NCBI GenBank assembly: GCA_015680685.1
Contig: MNCI01015627.1
Coordinates: forward strand, 387,287 to 451,286
Source of the DNA: Gnetum montanum
Lineage: Eukaryota; Streptophyta; Gnetopsida; Gnetales; Gnetaceae
DNA: 64,000 nt
Direction of reading: 5' to 3'
Shown piece by piece: positions 34,971 to 48,130 of the stretch. The first letter of the stretch is position 1, and every line of letters starts with the position of its first letter. The notes below the pieces were generated by a model. That model was not told where the DNA came from. It saw nothing but the letters and a program-made list of their open reading frames with translations, and did not search any database. The translations under genes and the position numbers were made by a program.

Positions 34971-35100
34971 CACTAATAAGCAGTAGGAATACCCTATGCC
35001 CAACCATACAAATCCCAAGTGTGTATGCATGATCTAGTCGAATTTTGTAAACTTCTTCTACCAAAGTGACCTATGTCCTAGATAGCAAAACATGTGGCAT
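34971..35100 (-). mobile_element. Athila-like LTR fragment (U5 end)
   Basis: The block taccctatgcccaaccatac to tcctagatagcaaaacatgt matches the U5 end of the reverse-orientation LTR at 52903-53036. The terminal CTCATCA has decayed to the complement of TAATAAG. It is cut off by the plus-strand LTR that follows. Confidence 0.65.
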
Positions 35101-35120
35101 AAAACCAATTTTTGTTGTAG

Positions 35121-35965
35121 TGTGACATCATATTAACGCTATCATAGCTATGATGTTATAGCCCATCCTACATCATTGTCGATGTGATGTCTTGGGAACT
35201 GTGCAACCCTATAAATACTAGCACTTGGATGCACAATTGACAACTTTTCATTCCAATACTTAGCTGAACTCTTGTAGTTTTGTTTCACAGTTACAGATAG
35301 AGTGAATGCCTGTAGTGTGGTATTGAGCATTGTACGGTGCCTTTATTTGAGTAAATTATACTTGGACATAGTTCATGATTGACAATAAAGATCGAGATTG
35401 CTTTTGATTATTGCAACATCCACTTACTTTTCTTTATGTTTACTTAAAATAATTTTCTTGCTTTCTTAGTTAATCATTTACATTTCAAGCACTTTACTTT
35501 ATATGTTACTAGTAAGTAGAATGGATATGATTGGTTTCAAGCGCTAAGTGTAGTTATCTGGTAACTCAGTAGTGACATTACTTGATTCACTTAGTAGTAA
35601 TACCACTTGGTAATCCCTATGATAACTACATGAGTCCAAGGCATGTACAATAGAGTAGGACTAGATATCCATCACATTAGGCTAAGATAGATTTATGTTT
35701 TTTTAGTTAATGAGACTTACAGATTTATTCAATCATGTTACTTTTAGGATTATTAAGAGCCTTACAACATCAATTAATCATATTTCTCATTAAGAGTTAA
35801 ACCATACACTTGAACTTCACTAACTCAAAGTGAGAAGACATCAATCTAAAACTTAACATCAATTACTAACATAATTACATCGTCCATCCACGGATTATGA
35901 TCTAGGCACATGTAGACACTTGTAACTTGTATGGTAGAGTGTTGGGATACCTCCATTGCTCATCA
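35121..35965 (+). mobile_element. Athila-like 5' LTR
   Basis: Ends GCTCATCA at 35965 and is followed at once by a tRNA-Asp-type primer site, so it is a 5' LTR. The left end is uncertain (TGTGACATC at 35121 is the best guess). TATA box CTATAAATAC at 35209-35218. It aligns with 739-1528. Confidence 0.8.
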
Positions 35966-35966
35966 T

Positions 35967-35984
35967 TTGCACCATTGTCGGGGA
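35967..35984 (+). other. Primer-binding site for tRNA-Asp, decayed
   Basis: TTGCACCATTGTCGGGGA agrees with the complement of the plant tRNA-Asp 3' end (TGGCGCCGTTGCCGGGGA) at 14 of 18 positions. Three of the four changes are CpG to TpG or CpA. This primer is typical of Athila-type elements. Confidence 0.75.
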
Positions 35985-38700
35985 TGTGTCAATGTCTGCT
36001 AAGTAATAGATCTTATAAAGTTTATTGTGTCAAGAACCACAAAGTCCATTTTTACACCTTTAATCAATTTTAATAACACACACATATAATACGACTTTAA
36101 CACTTAAGGAGAAATTATCACCTGCTAAAGAGCCACAAAGGGGTAATGACAAAATACATGATGATGATAATTGGGGTGTGCCTATGCAAACACAGATCTC
36201 ATATGCTCACAATAATCCTTATTACCTTGATTTTACATTCATATTTCATCAAGATGAGTAGATGAGGTGAAGAGACTTACTAGGCAACATTGTTTGCCTC
36301 CAAAATGTTCAACATCAACCATGCTTCAAGCAACCTTAAGGGGAATGAATCTGAGCCATGCACAAGAGTGGTATCATGTGACCAAACACATGACCAAACC
36401 ATACCAACCCATAAAGGCACAAGCATGAAGAGATGTCACTATGGAGACAAAGCATGAAAATAATAAGGAAAAGAATGTCAATCCTAATGTTTTCCTAGAG
36501 GTACTAAATGCTAATGCATTCTTAGTAGAAAAACTCTACCATAATCATGAAGCTCATTCATAAACACCTATTATTCATCTAGAAGAACCTATTAAAGTAC
36601 AACTACATTCAACCCTTGCAGAGACCCCAAGGATAGAGGCAGAAGACTCTAAACATAGGTAGAACTCAAGGGCTAAAGCTTCTACAAGATCACAAAGAGA
36701 TGACTTCTAGAGCTACAAAAGGAGAACTAGCTAGCATCGCTCTCCAACTACTTCATCTTCCTCCTCACGATCCTCAATGGACTCTAATAAAAGGGAACGA
36801 AGATTTATAGATCATGATAGGAAAAGACATCAGGCTCATAATAAGCATGAGTATCGTCAAAGGTATCTTGATGAAGAAGATGATGAGTATGAACTACAAA
36901 GAGATAGGAATAGGTGAGAAGAAAGAGAGTAATAAGAGTACCAAAGGGGACATCACTACAATAGAGTGTATGAACCCAATGATCATGAAGAGCCCTAGTT
37001 GACCACTCATAGCATGATCAACATTAGGGAAGTAATATATATTCCAACCAGACATATGAGGAATAGTCACATTAAGCGACTTAATATGAATAATATTCCT
37101 AAATTTGAAGTTCACTATAATGTAGATTTGCAATATCACCTTCAAGTATTTCATGATGCCTGCACCCTTCAAAATATTAAACGTAATTGGCAGAAACTCA
37201 AGTTATTCCCTAAGACACTCATCAAAGAGGTTGAGGGCTAGTATAGATCATTAGAACCAAAGTCAATCAGAATATGGAGTACCATGCTCAAACTCTTTAA
37301 TGACAAATATCAAATATATTCAAGGGTGTTCAATTTTAGAAAGTAAATCTAGGGATGGAGGTAAGGAACACATGAATCCCTTAATTCAACAATGGGCATA
37401 TACTACTCTCTTCTACATATATGCTCAAGCTATGGATTCTTGCATAGGGAACAACTTTAGCACATTATCGATGGGTTAAGGACTAAAACAAGAGAAACCC
37501 TTGGGATCTATACCTAAGGAAGACTGTTAGAAATGGCCATCCATCGGATATAAAGGCTAATAGACCAACTGGAAAAGGAGAAAGGTGAGGTGAAAAAGAG
37601 AGAATCAGCTAAGAAATATAATTTAGATCCATCTTTCAAAAAGTGAGATGTACAAATATGTAACAAGCAATAGGAAGAAACCTTGGAAGATGTGATCCAA
37701 AATAAAACTCTGCCAATTCATAAATATATCAATGATATAGCAACTGAGAAAAGATATGAGACTCAATGGATGAAATTTCGCTACATTTTTGAAAATGATA
37801 GAAGAAATAATTGAATAGGCCTTCAATAAGGGAAAGAATAAGAAAAAGAAAAGAGATTATGGATGTGAAAACTATAAGCAAAAAGAAAAAGTTGCTTCAT
37901 TGGAAGAATGTACTAACTTAAGCTCAGAAAACAAGGAAGGATGAAAAGTATGTCAATATGAACATCCTAAAGGATGTTGCCTTGTCATGGTGCATTTGCA
38001 AGAGTTTGGGGAATATGTGCTCAATCCAAGATTCATTAAAAATCAAATGCCAAGATGCTCACCTTATCCTCAAGATAACTTCAGATAGTTCTTTCAACTT
38101 GCTTACTACCCAAGTGGAGCTTACCCTCAACCATAGGAGTAGTACCAGTAATAGTGGAAACAACCACAAGCATGGGCAATGCCACCACCAAGGCAATAGT
38201 ACCCATATAGGCAACCAAACCCTTATGCATACTATGTGCAACATCCAATATCTCGGGGAATGCTTTAGTTCATACTTCTCAATATTATCCACTTGAGTAC
38301 TATAGACCTACCACTTTCAAGATGGATTCTAGTCCATATGCACATCAACCAACAGCTAGTACATTAAGTCAATATTCCAATCCTCTACCACTAGTGCCAC
38401 CACCAGTAATTCAAGGAGAGCTATTGTCATAGCCACAAAAAAAGAATGCCACAAGGGTGGTAAACAAACAAGAAGAAGTAATCATGAATGAACCTTAGTC
38501 TAAAAAAAATTTCTTTTAAATGAGTTCAAAAAAGGTTCGAAGGATAAGAATCCCATCTACTTCAACCCTTTTCACACACACTCCTTCAAGAAACACTAAG
38601 CTTCCATGCTCTACTAATGCAAACCTAAAAATTGTCATGCTGACTTAGACTTTCACACACTAGATAAAGGCAAGAGCACTTCCTCAAAAAGGAACAAACC
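35985..38700 (+). pseudogene. Athila-like leader and gag remnant
   Basis: Open pieces at 36814-37002 and 36999-37241. The latter reads THSMINIREVIYIPTRHMRN and NIPKFEVHYNVDLQYHLQVFHD, repeated in the minus-strand gag at 44000-45434. Near 37950 the stretch VCQYEHPKGCC is the remainder of the zinc knuckle, and it aligns with ICQYDHPKGCC at about 62890. A Pro/Tyr-rich segment (PRQ-YPYRQPNPYAYY) follows. Many stops. Confidence 0.8.
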
Positions 38701-39053
38701 CTAGAAGTCTCTTGGTGTACCTCAAAATTGTAGGCCATAAACTGTGCAAAGTGTTACTTGATTCTAGGTCAGGAGTAAACTTGATATCACAAGACATGTA
38801 CAAGGCCTGGAATCTTCCACCATTAAAGAAAAGTAACATTCAGCTAGAGCTTGTAGACCAGTCAATCACAATTCCACTAGGATAGGTAGATGATGTCATC
38901 ACTACTGTTAGTGAATAATCTTATCCTGCTAATTTCTTAGTCATTCATGTGCAAAAAAATAAGGGAGAATTTTCTATTATCATGGGAAGAGCATGGCTTA
39001 GCACTGTGGATGTTAATCTTGGAATCAAAGACCTCTCCTTGGAAATTTCCAAA
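38701..39053 (+). pseudogene. Athila-like aspartic protease remnant
   Basis: Collinear at DNA level with 63700-64000. The catalytic motif region reads LLDSRSGVN (Gly of DSG changed to Arg). The distal part has IIMGRAWLS, the I-(L/M)-GR-(P/A)-(F/W)-L motif ending plant Gypsy proteases. Stops are present. It is cut at about 39053 by a reverse-orientation LTR. Confidence 0.8.
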
Positions 39054-39060
39054 ACCTGAA

Positions 39061-39524
39061 CCAGTGCAACACCACTGGGATTACCAAACGCTACTTGTTA
39101 CTAGGTTACCAAGTGTTACACACATGCTCGAAGCAATCGTACTAAATGCACTTAACTAGGAGAGTCAAGGGTTGAGAAAGATTAATTATCTAGGAAATCA
39201 TTTAAACATTTAACAATAATTAAATCCTATTTAGCTTAGTCCATATGCTACAAGGTTTATCAAAAAGTTCGTCTTTATTGTCGTACACAAATTTGTGCTC
39301 ATGTACAATTTTCTCGAATAAAGATCCATCTACTTTAAGACTCCTACTGCAGGCACATGGAAATCATTCTAACTCTAGAATGGTAAAATTGCTATAGTTT
39401 GGCTAAGGGTCTAACTCTAGATGTCTGAACAAGGGAAAGCCACCTCTTATTTATAGACATGACGGTGGGCTGCGATATCGCATACGCGATATTGCAGGGG
39501 CGAACGCTATATCGCGACTCATCA
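39061..39524 (-). mobile_element. Athila-like LTR, truncated, young type
   Basis: Reverse copy of the LTR type seen at 51712-52532. It ends in plus coordinates with GACTCATCA, the LTR start on the minus strand. A GCGATATCGC palindrome at 39472-39481 lies near a TATA box read on the minus strand. The U5 third is missing at the boundary with the protease remnant. Confidence 0.75.
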
Positions 39525-39880
39525 GACATCAAGGGTTCTCCTTATTTCTAATCGAAGCCTATCTATTATGTGGAAAAGTTGATCCAGTTGAGAATAACCA
39601 TGGCCAAGACATTTGTGCATCAAGGAATAATATTGACCGATGGTGGCATCCAAGGGTTCATGTGTTCCTTATTTCTATCCTTGGATTTGCCTTCTCAAGT
39701 TGGACACTCTGGAGTATGTTTGATATTTATCATTAAATACTTTCAACATTGTACTCCATTGTTTGATAGATTTCGGCTCTAAGGACCAATACTAGTTCTC
39801 TACTTCTTTGATGAGTGTCATGGGGAACAACTTAAGTTTTTGCCACTCGTTCTCTATGCTCTACAAGGCACATGCATCTG
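39525..39880 (-). pseudogene. Athila-like gag fragment
   Basis: Aligns with 44200-44560 on the same strand (shared blocks accatggcc, gattctag/gatttcggctc, ccactcgttctc, ttcaaggcac). It is a small part of gag trapped between two LTR pieces. Confidence 0.65.
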
Positions 39881-40483
39881 ACTACAACAAGAATGAAAGG
39901 TAAAGTAATTAAAGATCTAATTCATCTACTACCTAGCTATCCTAACACAATTAAATACCCCACTTTCTTGGATACTTCCTAAATACATATAGTGTTTCTG
40001 GCCTACCAAACATTAAGCATTGCTAGGTTACCAAGTACTATATGTATATTCGAAGTGGTCATGCTTGTGTTCATGAACTGCTAGAAAGTAATTACTTAAT
40101 TCAAATGCATTAAAGTAAAGTACATGAAAGTAAAATAAATTAAAGGAAACACTAATCTATTCTTAATGTTGCAAGGATTGTCAAAAGAGTTCATTTTTAT
40201 TTCCATCACACTGCTGCGCCTAGGTACATAGTGTTCAAACAAAAAACCGTACACACTTAGACTCCTTTTTCAAGCACTCAAAGAATATTGTAACTTTGGA
40301 GAAAACAAACTACAAGAGCTTCACTAATTTGACTAAAAACTAAAAAATGACTACCAAATCAAGAGCCCAAGTGTTATATTTATAGGCCAGCATATACCCC
40401 CTGACATCAAATACCTAACATTGCGCCAAGACCCCGACGTCAGATACCCGATGTCGAAGCAGATGAACAAACATGTTTCATCA
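39881..40483 (-). mobile_element. Athila-like LTR, U5 end missing
   Basis: Near-collinear with 8955-9542 and ending in plus coordinates with GTTTCATCA, the LTR start on the minus strand. The other end merges with the gag fragment, so this is a deletion product. Confidence 0.7.
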
Positions 40484-41385
40484 CTCATAAAAAGAAAACT
40501 CCTACTGGTATGTAATTTTGCTACCTCCTAAAAAGATTTAAGCATGTTCAAATTCTTCCCAATTTGCCTTAGCTTGTTGGCATAGATCACAAAATTTGAT
40601 ATAGAATTCTTTGACATCCTTGTCACATTACCTTAGGAATTTTAACTTCATAATGGTTTCTTGGCTCTGATGAGACTATTCAAATTTTCTTTTCAACTTG
40701 TATTTCATCATATCCTAATCTCTAATGGATTCACTATTTCATCTTTCATAATTATGGAACTCCTTTTCCCACCAAGTAGAATTCATACCTTCTAATTTAG
40801 ATTTAGAAATAAGTACCCTCAAGTAATTTGGTAACTCTTCCAACTAGAAATGCTTCTCAACTTTCTTTAGCCAACTTGCAAAAGCATTGATGCATCTACA
40901 TCATTAAAATTCTTCAACTCTACATACAAAAATCTAGCAACATTTTTTTTCACTTTAGTAAGCCTTGCCTTATCTTCCTTGTCAAGCTTGCCTGAAGAAG
41001 TGTTTATCACCATTGGATTCCCCAAAATTCTCATCTAAAAAATAGGATTTCCTCCCATAGGAATCCTTGGTTGATGGATTCCTACACTTCCATGGCTAGA
41101 TTTTTCTTCCTATTTATCTACTCAATATCCACCTAGTTGTAAAATTTCTTCATTTGAACGTGCATGCTCATCACCTCTATGTATCTAGATATGAATAGGA
41201 CTAGCATTTTTGTCTACCTTTGTGATAATTTCATCCAACCAAGTAATGATTATCTAGAAGGTAGAATCCATGCTCTCCTTGTCTCAATTTAGTACTTGCA
41301 CTTGTTTCTTCTTAGATGCCATTTGAAATTAACAAAATCCTCAACTAATTTCCAAGCAACGATTAACACAAATATAAGCTCCAAA
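40484..41385 (-). pseudogene. Chromovirus-like gag start remnant
   Basis: On the minus strand a reading begins near 41320 (MASKKKQVQVLN) and gives pieces such as IITWLDEIITKVDKN, GNPMVINTSSGKLDK and LTKVKKNVARFLYVELKNF before decaying. It lies directly after the 5' LTR and Met-type primer site at 41386-42326, as gag should. Many stops. Confidence 0.55.
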
Positions 41386-41397
41386 GCTATAATACCA
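41386..41397 (-). other. Primer-binding site for initiator tRNA-Met
   Basis: On the minus strand TGGTATTATAGC follows the LTR end with one base between. It differs from the usual TGGTATCAGAGC at two positions. Confidence 0.65.
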
Positions 41398-41398
41398 A

Positions 41399-42326
41399 TA
41401 ACACTAAATCTAGATAATATGGAAGATAAACCAAATTTCTAGGAAAATAAGAAAACTAGCTATCTTTAATTATCAAATGAAAAGATTACAATATAATGGA
41501 TACCAAATTCAAGGATCTAACATACTTTCCTACACATACTATTGTAAAACTTGAGGCTCTATAATATTACAAGATTAACCTTAATGTAAGGCTTAATCTT
41601 GAAATCAAATTTCACACATAGATCTATGATCCAATCCAAGAGGCAAATATTTTTAGCCAAGATCACTCACACACTTGGCTCTAGAGATGCATCCACATAC
41701 ATGAAATACCTCTTACAACTCTCTTTTGATCCATTTCAAGGTTGTGAAATGTCTCCTTCCTTACACAAGCTTACTTTGGTCTTCTCTTGCTTGCTCTTTT
41801 TCTCCTACGAAGCATGTATATAAAACATGATTATAAAAATCTAAAAACCCTAGGAACCTTTTCAAATGGTTCTCTATAAGTTTCTCACATGGATCTTACC
41901 TTCCCGAAATGTTTTCCATTGAAATTTCCATGTTGGAGCTTCACTAGATTGAATGAGATGTCTCCTAGCCTTTTCAAACATTTTCTTGTCAATTCTAGAT
42001 GTTGGTGCGATATCTCACATGAGTATGAGACATCTCCATTAATTACAAGATGATTCTACAATGTTCAAGACATCTTTCTAGTATCTAAGATGTCTCCTTA
42101 AGGTCTAAGATGTCTTCTGAAAGATATCTTCTCATATACAAGTTGTCTCCTCTAAGAAGATTATAATTTAGATAAGACATCTCCTCTAAACCTTAGATGT
42201 CTCCTATAAAGCCTTAAGTCTCAATTAAGACATTTCATGAACTTCCAAGATGTTTTTCTAGAGTTGAAAACCTACAAAAACATCTTGTAGGGAAAAGCAC
42301 AAGGGAATTACAAGAGGTTTTCCACA
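41399..42326 (-). mobile_element. Chromovirus-like 5' LTR
   Basis: Aligns with the LTR at 3865-4800 from end to end, with a start on the minus strand of TGTGGAAAACC and a decayed TA end. Five TGTCTC/GAGACA words lie at 41959, 42027, 42091, 42144 and 42198. A primer site for tRNA-Met follows. Confidence 0.78.
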
Positions 42327-42329
42327 TTA

Positions 42330-43700
42330 TCCTTCAACTTCCTACTCTTAATGATGCTTATACATTTACCATAGTAGTAGCTTTAGGAATAGATGTCACG
42401 GGAGCAGTTAAAGCTTCTCCAATTTAATCTTCCATTACCTTTGCTGCTTTTTAATTGATCCTTGTGTGACATAACCAACACCATCACTTCCTTACATTCT
42501 TCTAGCATTACAAAGAAGGTTGCTGCATTGCTAGAGATTTTAAGGAATGCTTATCTGAGCATGACCATAATAACTTCTCTAACAGTGGAATTAGAGTGAA
42601 TAGATGTCTAGTTTCTTTGTTAAGATCATAGCAAGGTTATCTCATCAACTAGTGAGCTGATGATCCTTATGACCTCATTCAAATGGCTCATGATTAATCT
42701 ATACACTGAAGATTCTCACTATCTCCAGAGACTTGTTGTTATTGCAACTCTACTTTCTAAGTTTCTTCAAATATTCTACATCTCTTAATATTTTTGTTGT
42801 TGTAGGTAGTGGAAGTGATGGTTTTTGTTCTTCTTGAATCTTGACAGATGCTTTGCCTTTCATCATTTTCTCCCATGTTTAGTAGGAACTCTATGAACCA
42901 TATCATTAGAGTAGTAGGCTATCCCTTCCATTTTATAAATTTTTTTGATGAGTCATGGAAAGGGAAGTGTTTTCCTATCCTTCTCATTCTCCTTGAAAAA
43001 TTTTTCTATTTTAAAATAGATGAGTTAGGTTAGGTTGACTGAAAACTTTCTACTTAGAGCCATGCATGGCCTAGTGGAGAAGGTAGTTACCTTACTTGGC
43101 CTCACCATTGGATTGAGGTGATAAGCCACAATATTAAAATAGGCTAGCTCCACCTTAGTTAGAACACTGTACTCTTTAAAGTGCACTCCATAGCACTACT
43201 AGATCCACTTTTTCTTAGCTTTTAGATTCACCTAAGTAGAGATCTCTATTAGCTTCATCCTAGTGTTGGGCAATTTGAGGGTTTTTGTTATTGCTTTAAC
43301 TAAATAGGAGATGGTGATGTCTTTGATTTGATAGTCATATCCCCTTGTTGGTTATTCTAGAAGAGATAATTTTTCCTCATGTACCATTCTCCACTATTGA
43401 AAGGAATATGTCATAATAGAGACCCTTGTAGTTGTGTTCTAACTTCCTCTAGTGTAAGCTCTAGGAAAGGTTTGAAATTCAATTTCTATAGGATGGAACT
43501 CTAAATTTCTCTGATGAAAACCTTCTCCAAGGAGGCCTTCATGAGCATGACCTTTAGGTTGGATCACAATCCTAGAACCTCATCCTATCTAGACTACCTT
43601 GTTTCTTCTATAAAAATCTAGCAAATAGATTCCACCTCAGGCTCCTTATGTAGGGGCCCATTAACATTAGTGTCCTTAGTTTCTTACTCTTGGGATTGTT
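42330..43700 (-). pseudogene. env-like region remnant of an Athila-like element
   Basis: The reverse complement follows 29500-30130 block by block (tttaatattgtggcttatcacc against ttcaatattgtgacctttcacc, and the cttccctttccatg stretch). This is the first half of the env-like region. Stops are frequent. It fits as the 3' part of the minus-strand Athila-like element whose gag lies at 44000-45434. Confidence 0.55.
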
Positions 43701-43999
43701 TTGATTGTTGTTGTTGCTCACTTCCATCATGTGGTCATTTCTCCATGGGTTGTCACATCCCTCCTACATGCAATCCTTGTTTAGGTTCCATTTGCAATCA
43801 CAAACAGAACCCAAGGTTAGTCATTTGAATATAATCTTATTTCATTTAGATACCTTTCTTGGTTTGATCAGATTAAGTCTATTGGTCAAAAGTTTGGATT
43901 TTAGAATTAAGCCCTTATTTAGTAATCGCAACTATTATGATATTATTTTATTTATTCTTTAATGGATGTTAAATGTTGATATTAACTCTTATAATTATT
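43701..43999. other. No feature recognised
   Basis: AT-rich junction between the gag remnant and the env-like remnant. The open stretch 43705-43962 has no recognisable motif. Confidence 0.4.
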
Positions 44000-45434
44000 A
44001 ATTTAATATTATTTTAATATCTTATTCATAAGATGTTAGAAAACATTTCTATGAAAGCATAGAGGAATTCCTTTTGAGAATAGAGGAATCCCTGTTATAC
44101 TCCTTTGTATTTTCTCCTTTTTATTTAGTTCTTCTTCTTCTTTAGCCACTTAATCAATAAGCTTTTGAATTTGGTGGGCTTTCATTTCTAACAATCTTCC
44201 TTAGCCAACAACCCTAAGAGTATCTCTAGTTTTATTATTGAGTCCATTTATCATGTGGCAAAGTTGTTCCCTTTGAAAGAAACCATGGCCTTGGCATCAG
44301 TGTAAAAGAGAGTAATACCTTCCCAAGGCCACATCAAGGGATTTATTATTTCCTTGTTTCTAAAATTGAATTTGTTTCCTCAAGTTAACCACCTTAGAGC
44401 ACATTTAATATTTATTATTGAATAGCTCCAATATTGTACTCAATTTACAAATAGATTCTAGCTCCAAAGACTAGTACCAACTCTTAGCTTCTTTAATGAG
44501 TATCCTAGGAAATAGTTTGAGCTTCTACCACTCATTCTCAATGTTCTTCAAGGCACAAAAATCATGGAAGACTTGCAAATGATGTTGTGGATCAACATTG
44601 TACTCTCTTTCAAACTTAGGAATGTTATTCATATTAAGTTATTTAATTAGGCTATCCCTTTGATGCCTAGTGGGAATATGAACTACCTTTCAAATATTTA
44701 TCATGCTTCTTGTACCAAAAAATAGCTAACCATAGTCATCATATTCATGGTCACGGCTATCATGGGCATGTCTCCTATGTTGTGACCAACTATGCCTTCT
44801 TTCCTAATGATGTTCCTCCTCTTCTTGTCACTATCTATGCTCCCTCCTTCCATTTCTACAATGGGAACTTTTATCATCTTCATCTTTGCCTTGATCTTTT
44901 CTCCTTTGCTCATGGTTATCTTCATCCTTATCTAAGCTTGATGATAAGGAGGATGATAAGTGTGCAAAAATTAGAAGTTTTATTGGCTTTTTCTTCTTCT
45001 TTGATCCCTTGGTTGTTCTTTTGGTGAATAGTACCTTGGCCTTAAGGTTTCCCTAGTTTTGGGACCAGTTCTTTCCTTATGTTGATGGCTTGCCAAGGTT
45101 GAATGTAACTATTGATAAGTCATATTGTCTTTACCAAAGGGAGGAGGACCTTGGCATTGGGATCACCCTGATAGAAATTCTATGTCCTTCTTCTTTAATT
45201 ATGAGGTCAATGAGATCATGACCTTCTTACCCTTGGAGGCCTCGTAGCATACCTCCATGAGTATCTTTTCTAAGTTGGGCTTTAGTTGGTTGATAGTTCC
45301 CAAACAAGTATTTCTTCACTTAGTAATCTATGGTTTTTGGTTCAATCCTAGCTTCATAAGAGTTTCCATGAACATTGAAGGAATAAAATGATCAGGCGGC
45401 AACATAATGTTGCCCTCTAAGTCGCTCTAATGCA
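44000..45434 (-). pseudogene. Athila-like gag remnant, split by a Copia insertion
   Basis: The minus-strand reading matches the plus-strand gags at 36800-37600 and 61700-62600 (VVHIPTRHQRDSLIK, NNIPKFERECNVDPQHHLQVFHDFCAL, KNKARLV-like neighbours absent). The 5' end of this gag lies beyond the Copia element, at 52573-52760. Comparing with 61690-61740 shows the break fell just before the residues following the FIL-DEQ segment. Stops throughout. Confidence 0.8.
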
Positions 45435-45439
45435 TTTAT

Positions 45440-46533
45440 TAAGGATCAAGAACTTAGAAAGGTGATTGAATAAGTTCCAAATTAAAATTACACCTACCAC
45501 ACAAAACACACAAAATTTTACATGGTTCCCCAACTTGGGTATGTCCACACTTGGAGGGTAGAAACTATGCACACCTCCAAACTTTGTTTCTCAAAAATGT
45601 GGTTTGAAGGGCATCACACCCTATACAACCTCTAAGCTTTTCTCCAAAGTGTTTCATCACTATGAAACCACTCAACCTTGTAAGGTTTTAACAAGCTCAT
45701 ATTATGGTTTCAAAGATCCCACAACCTTTATAAAATTAAGCTTCGTTATGAAGTGTTTTGACGCTAGAAAATCACTCAACCCTGTAAGGTCCCAACATGC
45801 TCAATGTGAATGCCTTCTCATAAGAAGCACATCAACCCCACAAGGAAACAAGAAAGAGAGAAAGAAACAAGGAAATAATGTAACTAAATTTACAAGTCCT
45901 TATACTTTGAAGCTTAGTACAACATACAATTAAGCAATTGATGTTACAATGAAGAAAAAGAATAGAACAACATAGGATAGACAATTAGGAGCTTGAATGT
46001 GAACAGTTCTTGCACAATTTCTAAGATTTTGGCATTTTTTTATAGCTTTAGATTTTCCAAAGACTCTTCATACTTCATACAGTGGCTACCAAACGGCTAG
46101 TATAGATGTCTCCTTTGAAGTTGGGACATCTACCTAAGATTTGCCTCAATTCAAAAGAGACGTCTCACTGAAAAATGGGATGTCTACTGTGGAATATCTA
46201 CAAAGAGAGGTCCACTCTTGGATGTAGATGTCTACTATTTTCTAAGAGATGTCTCCTCAAATTTTTTGCTTTGTCTTCTAAGGCTTTCTTCTATCACTTC
46301 ACCTTCTTTCTAGTCCTTGGAGAATCTTCATTTGATTTGTAACCTTCATTTTCATCCATGCTCTCTTCTTGGCCATGTGGTCTTCATTTTGACATCTCAT
46401 CATAGATCTCATTCCCTTGAGTTCTCAAGTTTCACTATGGAGTTCTTGTTTATGTCTTGCAAAAACATTATCCACCACAACTATTCTATGTTCTCCATTT
46501 TCCTTAAGGTTTCAACATATCAAAAGTTCAACA
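45440..46533 (-). mobile_element. Copia 3' LTR
   Basis: 1094 bp. On the minus strand it starts TGTTGAAC and ends in a decayed TA instead of CA. It pairs with the other LTR at 50647-52572, by eye roughly 85-90% identical once the nested solo LTR is removed. A purine tract abuts its start. Auxin-response-like words TGTCTC lie at 46107 and 46250. Confidence 0.9.
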
Positions 46534-46549
46534 ATCTCCCCCTTTTTGG
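46534..46549 (-). other. Polypurine tract of the Copia element
   Basis: On the minus strand the run ends AAAAAGGGGGAGAT immediately before the LTR start TGTTGAAC. Confidence 0.85.
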
Positions 46550-46739
46550 TGATGTCCAAAACTTAAGAAAATGAGTGAGTAGGTTCACATAATAAAAAAA
46601 CATATTTATCTTCTTCTTTTTGGATAGAAACAAAAAGGGTTGAAAGAGCTCCCTCTAAATAAATGAAAGAAAAAAAGACATATATATATTTGTTTTCATT
46701 TAGAGAGCCTAAAATAACTATGTGTTATTGAAAATTGAA

Positions 46740-48130
46740 AAGCAAAAACTTACTTGATAGAACAAGGTCCTATCCTTATGTCTTTACAAAGAGTAGTGAG
46801 TCATTGTTCATCGAAAGATTTGGTGAAAGCATCCGCAAGCTAATTTTTTATTCCAATGAATTCTAGTCTTACATGCCCATGTTGATTATGTTATCATATA
46901 CAGTGATCTCAAATTCCAATGTGTTTGGTACGTGAATGTTGGATTGGATTCTTTGTCATATTGATGGCACTATTGTTGTCACAATAATTTTTATAAATTG
47001 GGGTTTTACCCCTAAGTCCTTGAGTGTTTCTTTCATCCATAAAATTTGGGCACAATAGCTTCTAGTTAAAATGTATTTGGTTTCTATCATAGAAAGTGAT
47101 GTGGAAGTTTACTTCTTGATTGTCCAAGAAACAAGGCTTTTTCCTAAGGAAAAAACAATTTCCACTTGTGCTTCGATGATCATCTAAATAACCTACCCAA
47201 TCTACATCACAATATCCAGTAAGATTAAGTGGGGAATCCTTTGGATAGTAAAGTCCCTAATTATTAATACATTTTAAATAATGAAAAATATGTTTAACAA
47301 TCTTTAAATGGGATTCCTTTGGGTTCATCTAATATCTAGCACAAACTCCTACACTTAATGCTATGTCTGGTCTACTAGTAGTTAAATAAAGTAGGCTACC
47401 TATCATACCTCTGTAAAGCTTATGATCAACAAGTTTTCCTTGATCATCTTTGGTGAGCTTGAAATTTGTTGTTATAGGAGTGTTCTTTACCTTAACTTCT
47501 ACCAAGTTGAATTTGAGTAGTAAATCTTTGATATATTTGGTTTGACAAATGAAGGTTCCATCTTTTGTTCAATGAATTTGAAATCCAAGAAAGTTGCTAA
47601 TCTCTCCCATCATACTCATTCCAAATTTTGATTATATAAGATCTGAAAACTTCTTGGATAGAATTTCATTAGTGTCACCAAAGATAATATCATCAACATA
47701 GATTTGAACAATAAGTAAATCATTACCTTCTCTTTTTAAAAATAAAGTGACATCAACCTTATCTCTTTTGAAGCCATTGGATGTAAGGTGTTGGGAAAGT
47801 CTTTCGTACCAAGATCTAGAAGCTTGTTTAAGCCCATAGAGAGCCTTCTTAAGCCTGTAAACATGTTCAGGATTGATGGGATCCACAAATCCTTCAGGTT
47901 GTTCAACATATACCTCTTATTGTATGGTCCCATTTAGAGAGGCACTTTTCACATCCATTTGATATAGCTTGATATTTTTAATACTAACATATGCAAAAGA
48001 AGTCTACTAGATTAAATTCTAGCAATGGGAGCAAAAGTCTCATCAAAATAAATTCCTTATTGTTGATTATAGCCTTTTGTAACTAGCCTAGCTTTATTTT
48101 TAATGATATTTCCATTTTCATCAGTTATTC
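46740..48130 (-). pseudogene. Copia reverse transcriptase and RNase H remnant
   Basis: RT begins near 48120 (KARLVTKGYNQQ, FDETFAPIARI) and continues to [20 protein letters not shown] and the intact catalytic box YVDDIIFG (about 47674-47703) in the open stretch 47632-47886. RNase H follows with RSTSGNCFFL and, near the end, DAFTKSFDEQ at about 46830. The order RT then RNase H after integrase is that of Ty1/Copia. Stops and frameshifts, for example within 47990-48060, make it inactive although the YVDD is preserved. The readings resemble the SIRE/Maximus lineage. Confidence 0.9.
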